This document shows, piece after piece, positions 17,019-24,810 of a stretch of 64,000 nt of DNA. The notes below the pieces were generated by a model, which did not search any database, had not been told where the DNA came from, and was given only the letters and a program-made list of their open reading frames with translations. The DNA lies in the NCBI GenBank assembly GCA_003576915.1, contig QEVF01000003.1:177737-241736 (forward strand), given 5' to 3'. Numbering within the stretch: the first letter of the stretch is position 1; each line of letters begins with the position of its first letter. A program made the position numbers and the translations under genes. The DNA is from Planctomycetota bacterium. Lineage in GTDB: Bacteria > Planctomycetota > UBA8742 > UBA2392.

Positions 17019-17999
17019 ATGCGCTTTATCCTGCTGGCCCTGTTGTTGTTTGCTCCCCTGGTCCGCGCCCAGACTCAGGGTTCGCCTGCCCCTGACTTCA
17101 CCATGGGCGGCCTCAGCGCCTACAGCGACGCCACCACCCGCGCCGACTGCCTGGGCAGTGTCATCGTCATCAAGATCTGGGGCATCACGTGAGCGCCCTG
17201 CCTGCGGCAGTTGCCGCACCTGCAGGAAGTGTGGGAGAAGAACAAGGCGCGCGGCTTGCGCGTGTTTGCGGTGGAAGGCGACGGTCTGACGGCGCTTGAG
17301 AACTTCGCCTTTGCGGGCGAAAACAAGTACACATTTCCGATTGTGACCGCGTCGGAGAGTTCGCTGGCGAGCTGGGACATCAAGACGATGCCCAACACGT
17401 ATGTGGTGAACGCCGAGGGCCTGCTGGTGTTCAAGGGCTCCGAGGGATGGGACGGCATCGTCGAGAAGGAACTGGCCCGGCGCCCCTACACCGGCCTGAA
17501 CAAGGACAAGGTCGAGAAGGACTGCGAGAAGGCGGCGGCGGCCTTTGGCAAGGGTGATTACGTCAAGGCGGCGGAGTTGGCCAAAGCAGTAGTGGAAGGC
17601 AAGCCCTCGGAGGCCGCCGTGGCCGATGCACAGATGATCATCGAGGCCTGTGCCGCCACGGAGCAGAAGCTGCGGGCGGCGGCGGACCTGGCCAAGGGCG
17701 AGAAGCGTTACGCCGATTGCCTGGAGGCCCTGGACAGGCTGGCCTCGGGCTTCAAGGGCACGGAGAGCGGCACGAAGGCTGAAGCGGAGGCCAAGGAGTT
17801 GCGCAAGGACAAGGACGTAAAGAAGGAGTTGGGCGCCTGGCAGGCCCTGCGCCAGGCCCTGGAGTCGAACAAGAAATTGAAGAAGGCCGAGAAGGTGAAG
17901 GCGCTGCGCGGCGTGCAGAAATCGCAGGAAGGCACGGAAGCCGGCGCCAAGGCCAAGGAACTGGCCACGGCCATCGAGGGCTCAAAGTACTTCCGCTGA
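17019..17999 (+). CDS. Selenocysteine-containing exported thioredoxin/TlpA-like protein (in-frame TGA)
   Basis: Read through an in-frame TGA at 17190-17192 this is one 326-residue protein. It has a signal peptide (MRFILLALLLFAPLVRAQ), a TlpA/AhpC-type thioredoxin fold opening with SPAPDF, the active site WGIT-Sec58-APC61, the cis-Pro block TMPNTYVVNAEG, then a charged helical tail of about 160 residues. In TlpA proteins the motif is WxxWCxPC, so Sec replaces the first redox cysteine. The start ATG has GGAG upstream. A stem-loop right after the TGA fits a bacterial SECIS. A paralog with the same TGA and the same total length lies at 49828. Read as stops, the TGA would leave a 57-residue fragment ending just before the active site. 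It probably acts as a periplasmic thiol-disulfide oxidoreductase; the tail may bind partners. Confidence 0.88.
17197..17226 (+). promoter_or_regulatory. Candidate bacterial SECIS element (selenoprotein 1)
   Basis: The element begins 4 nt after the TGA. The lower stem CCTGC (17197-17201) pairs with GCAGG (17222-17226). After a 1x3 internal loop comes a 6-bp upper stem, TGCGGC (17203-17208) with GCCGCA (17213-17218), capped by loop AGUU. The loop G is at 17210, 18 nt after the last base of the TGA, within the spacing known for SelB-binding elements, which need a G in the first two loop positions. It lies inside the coding region. Confidence 0.75.
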
Positions 18000-18029
18000 A
18001 CCGGGCGAGCCAACGGGACCGGAAACAGA

Positions 18030-18050
18030 GCGCCGCCCCCGGGGCGGCGC
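18030..18050. terminator. Convergent hairpin between selenoprotein 1 and the coiled-coil lipoprotein gene
   Basis: A near-perfect GC palindrome with 10-base arms (18030-18039 and 18041-18050) lies 30 bp after the selenoprotein stop and 29 bp before the stop of the minus-strand gene. The following plus-strand sequence is TTGTTGG. It probably ends transcription from both sides. Confidence 0.6.
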
Positions 18051-18079
18051 TTGTTGGTTCGGGGGTGGCGCAAGGCGTG

Positions 18080-18985
18080 CTACTTCTTGTTGGCGTCCTG
18101 ATATTTCTTGAGGCGTTGCAGGTAGAAGTCCGTGAAGGGGTCGCCTTCGAGCCCTTCGAAATCCGTCCAGTCGGCGTGGGCTCGGTCGAGCTTTTTCTGG
18201 TCGTCGGGTGAGAGTATCCGGCCGATGGTCTGGCGGTTCTTCTTCTTGATGTCCTCCAACGCCTGGGCGTAGCTGCGGTTGTCAGCGTCGCCCGGCACGC
18301 GGGTGTTGGCGAGGTCGGCGAAGAGATTGAGCAGTCGGGCCTGTGCGCCCTCGGCGCCCATCTGCGAGGCGATGAAGGCATCAATTACCTCTTCCCCGAA
18401 GTTGCGACCCTCTGCCGTGGGCACTTCCAGCAGTTCGAGGATCTCCTTCTTGGACTTCAGAATCTCGTCCTTGACGGCCTGTTTCTCGGCCTCGCTGGCG
18501 CTGAGGCGGGCGATGGCCTGGTCGAAATTCTTGGTGGGCGCGTTGGCCGCCTGTTCCTCGGCCAGCTTCTTTGCAGCCATCTCGGCGATGCGCTGTTCGT
18601 CCACGGCGCCGCCGCCCTGGCCCTTGCGTGCTTCGTCCATGGCCTCGGTCTTTACGCTCTCGACGCGGGTCTCGACGGCCGCGATGCGCTTTTCCAGGGC
18701 GGCCTTTTCCTCGCCGGAAGCGGCCTTGGCCAGTTCAGCCTTCAATGCCGACAGCTCCTCCTGCACGCTGCGCTCTCCGGCGGCGCCCTCGCGTCCCAGG
18801 CGGGCCTCCAGCCGCGCCAGCCGCTCCTGGAGGCGGGTCTGATCGAGCCTGGCCTCCTCGCGGGCGTCACTCAGTTCGGTCTTGGTACGTGCCAACTCGG
18901 CGCGCAGGGCTTCCATTTCGCGCTGGTCGCCGCAGCCCAACGCCGCAAGCGGCAGCGCCATGGCCAGCAAGAGCAGTGGTTTCAT
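18080..18985 (-). CDS. Coiled-coil lipoprotein, tandem paralog A
   Basis: A 301-residue lipoprotein (lipobox LAALGC, Cys18). Residues about 20-160 form a long charged coiled coil (RLQERLARLEARLG and similar heptads). The C-terminal about 130 residues are shared with the neighbouring gene at 19002: TKNF(D/E)xA, EVPTA(E/G)GR, (R/K)ILSPxD and HADWxxFE followed by DPFT. No known family is recognised. It is the downstream member of a tandem pair, 16 bp from the paralog. Likely role is a periplasmic or outer-membrane structural or adaptor protein (inference). Confidence 0.7.
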   Translation of the reverse strand: MKPLLLLAMALPLAALGCGDQREMEALRAELARTKTELSDAREEARLDQTRLQERLARLEARLGREGAAGERSVQEELSALKAELAKAASGEEKAALEKRIAAVETRVESVKTEAMDEARKGQGGGAVDEQRIAEMAAKKLAEEQAANAPTKNFDQAIARLSASEAEKQAVKDEILKSKKEILELLEVPTAEGRNFGEEVIDAFIASQMGAEGAQARLLNLFADLANTRVPGDADNRSYAQALEDIKKKNRQTIGRILSPDDQKKLDRAHADWTDFEGLEGDPFTDFYLQRLKKYQDANKK

Positions 18986-19001
18986 GGGTTCTCCCCGGGG
19001 A

Positions 19002-19694
19002 CTACTTGCCGTCTTTCTTGCGCGCCGTCTTGTTCACACGGGCCAGGTAAAGCTGGGTGAAGGGGTCGTCCTCGCCCAGTTCAAACTCCGACCAGTCCGC
19101 GTGGCAGGCATCCAGGCGCTTGCGGTCGGCGGGCGAAAGGATCTTCGCAATGGTCTCGCGATTGACTTTCTTGGATTCCTCAAGGGCTTGCAGGTAGCTG
19201 CGTTTCTTCTCGTCGCCGGGCACTTTTTCCGTGCTCAGGAACAGGATGAGTTTCTGGAACTCCTCAGCGGCACCTTCTTCCTGATCCTGCATCTTGACGA
19301 GACAATCGATGACTTCTTCGGCGGGAATGCGGCCGCCTGCCGTGGGCACCTCCAGGGTTTCCACCATCGCCTTCTTGCACTTCAGGATGGAGTCGCGGAT
19401 GGCTGACTTCTCGGCGTCGCTGATATCCAGCTGGACCATGGCCTCTTCGAAGTTCTTGGTGGCCGTAACCTCCGCAGGGGAGGCCCCCTTTTCAAGTTTG
19501 GCCAGGCGGGCCTCGAGTTCAGCCAGCTTCTTCTTCAGCGCCGCCACTTCCTTTTCAAGTTCAGCCACGCGTGAGGCGTCGTCCCTGGGTTGTGTGGAGG
19601 GTGCATCGGTCTCGCCGGCGTAAACGCGACCGGGCGGACAAACGGCAACGAGAGAAAAGGCCAGCAGGGAGGTCGCAAGGCTCAGCGCTTTCAT
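19002..19694 (-). CDS. Exported coiled-coil protein, tandem paralog B
   Basis: A 230-residue protein with a signal peptide ending around VYAGE, a short coiled coil (VAALKKKLAELEARLAKLE) and the same C-terminal domain as its neighbour at 18080. The shared motif KILSPADRKRLDACHADW followed by DPFTQLY sits at the same distance from the end. Unlike paralog A it lacks an obvious lipobox at the cleavage site and has a coiled coil about 100 residues shorter. The pair arose by tandem duplication (inference from the shared domain). Function unknown. Confidence 0.7.
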   Translation of the reverse strand: MKALSLATSLLAFSLVAVCPPGRVYAGETDAPSTQPRDDASRVAELEKEVAALKKKLAELEARLAKLEKGASPAEVTATKNFEEAMVQLDISDAEKSAIRDSILKCKKAMVETLEVPTAGGRIPAEEVIDCLVKMQDQEEGAAEEFQKLILFLSTEKVPGDEKKRSYLQALEESKKVNRETIAKILSPADRKRLDACHADWSEFELGEDDPFTQLYLARVNKTARKKDGK

Positions 19695-19749
19695 GGCAGC
19701 TCCAGTGGGTTCCCTTGATTGTTGCCGGACCGCGCATTCTGCTTTCAGA

Positions 19750-22008
19750 TTAACGTCTTTCGGGAAGGGTTTCCGGCTTGTATTCCCGGCTGCGCAGGTT
19801 GCTGACCGTCACCTTGACCATGCGGTCACCGGCGCGCAGCCGCCGCGCCACATCCATTCCCTCGATCACGCGCCCGGCCACTACGTAGCTGCCGCTGAGG
19901 TTGAGCACGTTGGGGCCGTTGGAGGTGCATATATAGAACTGGCTGCCCTCGGTGTTGCCCTTGGGTTGCGAGCAGGCCATCGCGAAGGTCCCCATGAAGT
20001 GGTTGCGCCGGCTTACCTCGCTTTTGAGGCGGTAGCCGCCGCTGCCCGAGCCGTTGCCCTGGGGGCAGCCGCCCTGAATCACGAAATTGGGTTCGTAGCG
20101 GTGAAAGGAGAGACTGTTGTAAAAGCCCTTCTGGGTCAGGCTCACCAGGCTGGCCACGGTGTTGGGCGCGTCGTCTTCAAACAGTTCCACGACGATGCTG
20201 CCTTTCGTCGTCTCCAGAGTCAGGCGCGGGTTCTGCTTCTTTGCATCCTCGGCGATGAACTTGAGTTCCTCTTCCCACTGGCTCTGGCCCTTGGTCTGGA
20301 ACTCAAGCAGTTGCCTGATGCCGGCGATCTGCTGTGCCGTCAGCCTGGCCTGCTCCGTCTCCAGAAGTTTGCGATAGATCTCCGCCGCGGCCTTCATGTC
20401 GCCCTGGGCTTCTCTGCAGCGGGCCAGCCCGATGTGGCAGCCAAAGCGCGTCACGTCATCGCCCGCGAAGTGCCCGCTCTTGAGGGCGGCTTCATATTGC
20501 GCGTAGGCTTTGTCCGCCGCGTAGTTCGTGCGCAGCAGGTACTCGGCCATGTCGATGCGCACCTGAGAGTGCACGCTGCCGCTCTTGGAAAGCCAGGGTG
20601 AATCGCACAGCACTTCCGCGGCGCGCACGCCCTCATCTTCGTAGCCGAGCTGGAACAGCGAGCGGGCATAGTCCACCAGCGGCTTGACCTCGGCGTGGCT
20701 GAAACCGGGCTCGCGCGCGGGCAGGTTCATGAGCGCCGCTTCGCGCTCGCGGTTGCCCAGCGCGGCCGCCGCGCGCGACGCGCCCACGGTGTAGCGCAGG
20801 CGCTGAAGCAGGTCGGTGTTCAGCACCGGCGAGTCCTTGATCGCATCATAGACCTTCTCGGCCGCCGATGCCTCCTGGGCGTCAATCAGCAGGGGGGCCA
20901 TGTCCAGGTGCACCCGCACCCTGGTGGGCTCGTGGCCCTTGGCCATGTCGCTGGCCAGCAGCAGGTCGATATGCTTGAGGGCCTCGGGCTTGCGCTGGGC
21001 GCGAATGAGGGTGTCAATGTAATTGACATGCACGCGCAACTGGCTGGGACAGGCCTCCAGATAGTCCTTGAGCAAGCCAATGGGATCCACTCCCTCGCCG
21101 GCACCCAAACGCAGGCCCAGTTGCCAGAGCAGGAATTTGACCAGCAAAAGGTCCGGGTAGGCCTTGCCCATGGTCTTCAGCGCGGCAAAGCCCTTGACGA
21201 AGGCCTCCTGCACCTGGGCCTGGCTGGCGTTCTGGGGCACGCTGAAGGTGGCCAGCAGGGACTGGATGTCCTTGTAGATGCTGTCTTCGCGCGCGGCTAT
21301 GGCGGCCAGGGGGTCCTGGGCTTCATCCTGGCGCTGGGGCAGGGTGCTGAATTTGAAGGTGAACATGCGCTCGGGCGTGATGGCGGGGTTCTGGCCGTTG
21401 ACCCCTTCGGGGAAAACCTGATAGGCGGCGCTGTCACCGGCGTGGAATGCGGCGCGCCAGTGGTCGGCCGGACTGTCCGGCGTGTTGCCCGCGGTGATCA
21501 GACGGCGCAGATTGACCCAGTAGGTGGTGGTCCAGCGGTCGGAGAAGCGCACGTTGCTGGTCGCGGCAAAGCCAGGGCTCTGGGCTGAATTGACGGGCGC
21601 GCTTTCCTTGGTGTAGGTCTTCTCGTAGCGGAACACGGGCATGGCGGCCTTGGGCACCCAGACGGCGTTGGGGTAGTGCATCAGGATGCGGCCGTTGTAG
21701 CCGTCCACTGAAAGTACCAGGGCCACGGCGCTTCCGATGGAGCGGTCGCCGTCTCCCGCGTTGTAAAGCAGTTGCACCTCGGCATCGACGCGCAGATAGC
21801 CGTTCTGGCGCGAGAGCGTGAGGTAGCCCTTGCCGCGCGGATAGGGCACTTCAAAGCGCAGGCCCTCGGGCGAGACCTCGCCGGCGGGCACGGGGGGCAG
21901 CTTGACGGGTTCGCCCTTGTCGGGTTTTTCCTGGGCGATGCCGGGTTGGAGGCAGACGAAAGCGGCGGCGAGCGCGGCGAAGGCACAAAGAGCAATAAAG
22001 CGGGTCAC
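19750..22008 (-). CDS. Exported protein with C-terminal cyclophilin-type peptidyl-prolyl isomerase
   Basis: A 752-residue protein with a signal peptide (cleavage near GIAQE). The N-terminal about 210 residues look like a carbohydrate-binding or other beta-sandwich domain. Residues about 250-580 are helical and TPR-like. The C-terminal cyclophilin domain (about 590-745) shows FHRYEPNFVIQGG, the GTFAMACSQPKGNTEGSQF block and VAGRVIEGMDVARRL. Cyclophilins catalyse prolyl cis-trans isomerisation. The catalytic Arg in FHR and the Gln in FVIQGG are present. A periplasmic folding role with a large scaffold is likely. Confidence 0.85.
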   Translation of the reverse strand: MTRFIALCAFAALAAAFVCLQPGIAQEKPDKGEPVKLPPVPAGEVSPEGLRFEVPYPRGKGYLTLSRQNGYLRVDAEVQLLYNAGDGDRSIGSAVALVLSVDGYNGRILMHYPNAVWVPKAAMPVFRYEKTYTKESAPVNSAQSPGFAATSNVRFSDRWTTTYWVNLRRLITAGNTPDSPADHWRAAFHAGDSAAYQVFPEGVNGQNPAITPERMFTFKFSTLPQRQDEAQDPLAAIAAREDSIYKDIQSLLATFSVPQNASQAQVQEAFVKGFAALKTMGKAYPDLLLVKFLLWQLGLRLGAGEGVDPIGLLKDYLEACPSQLRVHVNYIDTLIRAQRKPEALKHIDLLLASDMAKGHEPTRVRVHLDMAPLLIDAQEASAAEKVYDAIKDSPVLNTDLLQRLRYTVGASRAAAALGNREREAALMNLPAREPGFSHAEVKPLVDYARSLFQLGYEDEGVRAAEVLCDSPWLSKSGSVHSQVRIDMAEYLLRTNYAADKAYAQYEAALKSGHFAGDDVTRFGCHIGLARCREAQGDMKAAAEIYRKLLETEQARLTAQQIAGIRQLLEFQTKGQSQWEEELKFIAEDAKKQNPRLTLETTKGSIVVELFEDDAPNTVASLVSLTQKGFYNSLSFHRYEPNFVIQGGCPQGNGSGSGGYRLKSEVSRRNHFMGTFAMACSQPKGNTEGSQFYICTSNGPNVLNLSGSYVVAGRVIEGMDVARRLRAGDRMVKVTVSNLRSREYKPETLPERR

Positions 22009-22179
22009 AGGTTCCCCTGTCGTGAAGGTCAGTTGGCCCAGGCCCCAATCGGGCGGGGCTTGGTCATTAAACGTGTTTTTGGCGGACTTGCGGCATGGAA
22101 ACCGGGCTTGGGCATTGCTCTTGAGTCAGGGGCAAGTCAGCGATACAGTCCCCGCCCTTGAACCACGGGAAGCTGCGCC

Positions 22180-22632
22180 ATGGACCTCGACGAAATCAAT
22201 CGCCTCATCGAGCTGATGAACAAGAACGACCTGTTGGAGGTCGAGCTGGTGGAGGATGCCAAGAAGATACGCCTCAAGAAGAAGTATGACGGGGGCATGA
22301 GGGTGGTGCCGGCCATGGCGCCCATGGCTGCTGCGGCGCCGGCGGCCCAGCAACCGGCGGCGGCCCCGGCTCAGGCCGCGCAGCCGGCCGGTACCGTTGC
22401 GATCAAGAGTCCCATGGTGGGCACGTTCTATCGCGCCGCGAACCCCGAGGCCCCGCCCTATGTTCAGGAAGGCGACAGCGTCAACAAGGACTCGACGGTG
22501 TGCATGATCGAGGCCATGAAGGTTTTCAACGAGATCAAGGCGGAAATGGAGGGCACCATCGCCGCGATCCTGGTCGAGAACGGCCAGAGCGTCGAGTACG
22601 GCCAGCCCCTGTTCCTGGTGAAGCCTGCGTAA
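22180..22632 (+). CDS. accB: Acetyl-CoA carboxylase biotin carboxyl carrier protein
   Basis: A 150-residue AccB. The N-terminal segment MDLDEINRLIELMNKND is typical, followed by an Ala/Pro-rich linker (about 45-70) and the biotinyl domain (about 72-150) with the MIEAMKVFNEI block. Lys114 is the biotinylated residue. AccB carries carboxybiotin from AccC to the carboxyltransferase in the first step of fatty acid synthesis. accC follows after 77 bp that hold an inverted repeat. The divergent cyclophilin gene starts 171 bp upstream. Confidence 0.97.
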   Translation: MDLDEINRLIELMNKNDLLEVELVEDAKKIRLKKKYDGGMRVVPAMAPMAAAAPAAQQPAAAPAQAAQPAGTVAIKSPMVGTFYRAANPEAPPYVQEGDSVNKDSTVCMIEAMKVFNEIKAEMEGTIAAILVENGQSVEYGQPLFLVKPA

Positions 22633-22636
22633 GACC

Positions 22637-22704
22637 CGTGTTTCGTGTCTCGGGGTCCGGGTACTGCCCTGGGCCACGCGGCGGAACACGCAGCACGAAA
22701 CGCG
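22637..22704 (+). promoter_or_regulatory. Inverted repeat in the accB-accC gap
   Basis: An 11-bp stem with one G-U pair can form between 22637-22647 and 22694-22704, enclosing 46 nt; the right arm ends 5 nt before the accC ATG. It could mask or expose accC translation initiation. No SD-like purine run is evident outside this structure. Confidence 0.35.
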
Positions 22705-22709
22705 AACCC

Positions 22710-24056
22710 ATGTTCTCAAAAATCCTTATCGCCAACCGGGGTGAAATCGCCCTGCGCGTCATCCGCGCCTGCCGCGAACTCGGCGTGCGCTGCGTCTGCG
22801 TCTTCTCCGAGGCTGACCGCGGCGCTCCCTACCTCGACCTCGCCGACGAAGCCATCTGCATCGGCCCCGCGCCCAGCGCCAAGAGCTACCTCGACATCTC
22901 CCGCATCATGAGCGCGGCCGAGATCTCTGACGTCGACGCCATCCACCCCGGCTACGGGTTCCTGAGCGAAAACGCCCACTTCGCCGAGGTCTGCCGCAGC
23001 TCCGGCATCGCCTTCATCGGCCCCTCGCCCGAGAGCATCCGCCTGCTGGGCAACAAGACCAGCGCCCGCGAGGTGGCCGGACGAGTCGGCGTGCCCATGC
23101 TGCCGGGCGTGAAGGAGAATGTGGACAGCGAAGAGCAGGCCATCGAGATCGCCAACAACATCGGCTACCCCGTCATCATCAAGGCGGCCGCCGGCGGCGG
23201 CGGCCGCGGCATGCGCGTGGCCCACAACGAGATTGCCCTGGTGCAGGGCTTCCTTCAGGCCAAGAGCGAGGCCGCCATCGCCTTCAAGGACGACAGCGTA
23301 TACGTTGAGAAGTATCTCGAGCGCCCGCGCCACGTCGAAATCCAGATGATCGTCGATTCCCACGGGAACTTCGTCTACTGCGGCGAGCGCGACTGCTCGC
23401 TCCAGCGCCGTCACCAGAAGCTCGTTGAAGAAGCGCCCTCGCCGATCATGACGGCTGACCTGCGCCGCAAGATGGGTGAAGCCGCGCTGACGCTGGCCAA
23501 GGCCGCCAACTACGTGACGGCGGGCACCTGCGAGTTCCTGGTGGACTCGAAGAACAACTTCTACTTCATGGAAGTGAACACCCGCATCCAGGTCGAGCAC
23601 CCGGTGAGCGAACTGGTCACACGCACCGATCTGATCCGCGCCCAGATTCTTGCGGCCGCCGGCGAGAAGCTGCCGTTTTCCCAGAGCGATGTCGAAGTGC
23701 GCGGCCACGCCATCGAGTGCCGCATCAACGCGGAAGATCCGGACAACGACTTCCGCCCATGCCCCGGCAAGATCACGCGGGTGTTCATCCCCGGCGGGCC
23801 GGGCGTGCGTTGGGACAGCCACATCGAGGCGGGCTACACCATTCCGTCGAATTACGACAGCATGGTGGGCAAGCTGCTGGTGTTCGCGCCGGACCGCATG
23901 CAGGCCATCACGCGCATGAAGCGCGCGTTGCAGGAGATGCGCATTGAGGGCATCAAGACCACCGTGCCCCTGCACCTGCGTATCATGAGCGACAAGCGGT
24001 TCATCGACGGCACCGTTCATACCAGTTACATAGAGAAGGAACTCTTGGCCAAGTAG
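22710..24056 (+). CDS. accC: Acetyl-CoA carboxylase biotin carboxylase subunit
   Basis: A 448-residue biotin carboxylase of normal length. It starts MFSKILIANRGEIALRVIRA. ATP-grasp features are AAAGGGGRGM (glycine loop), the HVEIQ block, GERDCSLQRRHQKL and FMEVNTRIQVEHPV with catalytic Glu and Arg. It carboxylates biotin on AccB using ATP and bicarbonate. The ATG at 22710 matches the conserved N-terminus; the frame is open upstream into accB but not conserved there. accA and accD are not in the window. Confidence 0.97.
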   Translation: MFSKILIANRGEIALRVIRACRELGVRCVCVFSEADRGAPYLDLADEAICIGPAPSAKSYLDISRIMSAAEISDVDAIHPGYGFLSENAHFAEVCRSSGIAFIGPSPESIRLLGNKTSAREVAGRVGVPMLPGVKENVDSEEQAIEIANNIGYPVIIKAAAGGGGRGMRVAHNEIALVQGFLQAKSEAAIAFKDDSVYVEKYLERPRHVEIQMIVDSHGNFVYCGERDCSLQRRHQKLVEEAPSPIMTADLRRKMGEAALTLAKAANYVTAGTCEFLVDSKNNFYFMEVNTRIQVEHPVSELVTRTDLIRAQILAAAGEKLPFSQSDVEVRGHAIECRINAEDPDNDFRPCPGKITRVFIPGGPGVRWDSHIEAGYTIPSNYDSMVGKLLVFAPDRMQAITRMKRALQEMRIEGIKTTVPLHLRIMSDKRFIDGTVHTSYIEKELLAK

Positions 24057-24158
24057 ACGGCCCGCGCGGGTGTGACCTTTGCACGCGCGATTTTCCGGAA
24101 TTCCTGCACCCAAAAGCCCCTGCCGCGACATTGGCATGCAGAGCCCTGGAGCCCTGCC

Positions 24159-24755
24159 ATGTCCACTGAGCACTCCGTCCCGCCCCCGGTTTCCGCCAAG
24201 CTGGAGCAGCCGTCCATCAGCCACATCCTGCTGCCGACGTCTGTGAAGCTGGATGCGCTCGAGCTGCTGGCTGAACTGCGCCATGTCATTGAAAACGGCT
24301 GTGACGCCGGCACGGCCCTGGATCTTGTCGAGGAGGTGGAGGAAGCCCTGCGCCAAGACCCGCGCGGAGCCCTGAGCGCGCCCCACGCTGACGCACCCCA
24401 GGAGCTGGAACTGGAAGACCTGCTCGACCAGTTGCTCCTCGCCTGGGGCCCTACACTGGAGCAGTGCGGTGTGGTCGTGCTGCGGCGCTACCGCGGCGTC
24501 CACAACGTTCTCGTGCGCAGGCGGCAGCTTCAGAATCTGCTTGCAGAACTGCTGCAACTGGCCTCGGTCCATTGCGGAACGGCGCAGGATCGCAGGATCC
24601 TGCGTTTCATGGTGCGCAAGGATCCCCTGGGCCGCACCGTGTTGGTGCTGGAGCACTGCGGTCTTCCGGCCCTGGACTGGCTTGCCAATCCCGTCGAAAA
24701 CGTGGCCATCGGGCAGAACGCGCTGCAGAACACGCTCACCATCACGTTCCTGTAG
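24159..24755 (+). CDS. Unknown helical cytoplasmic protein
   Basis: A 198-residue protein I cannot assign. The ATG at 24159 is preceded by GGAGCCCTGCC. Most of the sequence is predicted helical (LDALELLAELRHVIE, TALDLVEEVEEALRQD, QLQNLLAELLQLASVHC). The middle helix resembles a sensor-kinase ATP-binding entry (RRRQLQNLLAELL) but the later N, G1 and G2 boxes are missing. It could be a degenerate GHKL-type or phosphotransfer protein (weak inference). It lies between accC and the RNase HII-like gene on the same strand, 55 bp before the latter. Confidence 0.6.
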   Translation: MSTEHSVPPPVSAKLEQPSISHILLPTSVKLDALELLAELRHVIENGCDAGTALDLVEEVEEALRQDPRGALSAPHADAPQELELEDLLDQLLLAWGPTLEQCGVVVLRRYRGVHNVLVRRRQLQNLLAELLQLASVHCGTAQDRRILRFMVRKDPLGRTVLVLEHCGLPALDWLANPVENVAIGQNALQNTLTITFL

Positions 24756-24810
24756 GTCCCTGCCGCGTGTTTTCAGTTGCCGCAGAGGACGGACGCGACA
24801 CAATTTGGCC

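Noticed and set aside
17211-17999. Separate gene starting at TTG after the TGA
   Set aside because: It would be a thioredoxin fold lacking its first strand, signal peptide and active site, with no ribosome-binding site. The continuous frame through the TGA explains it better.
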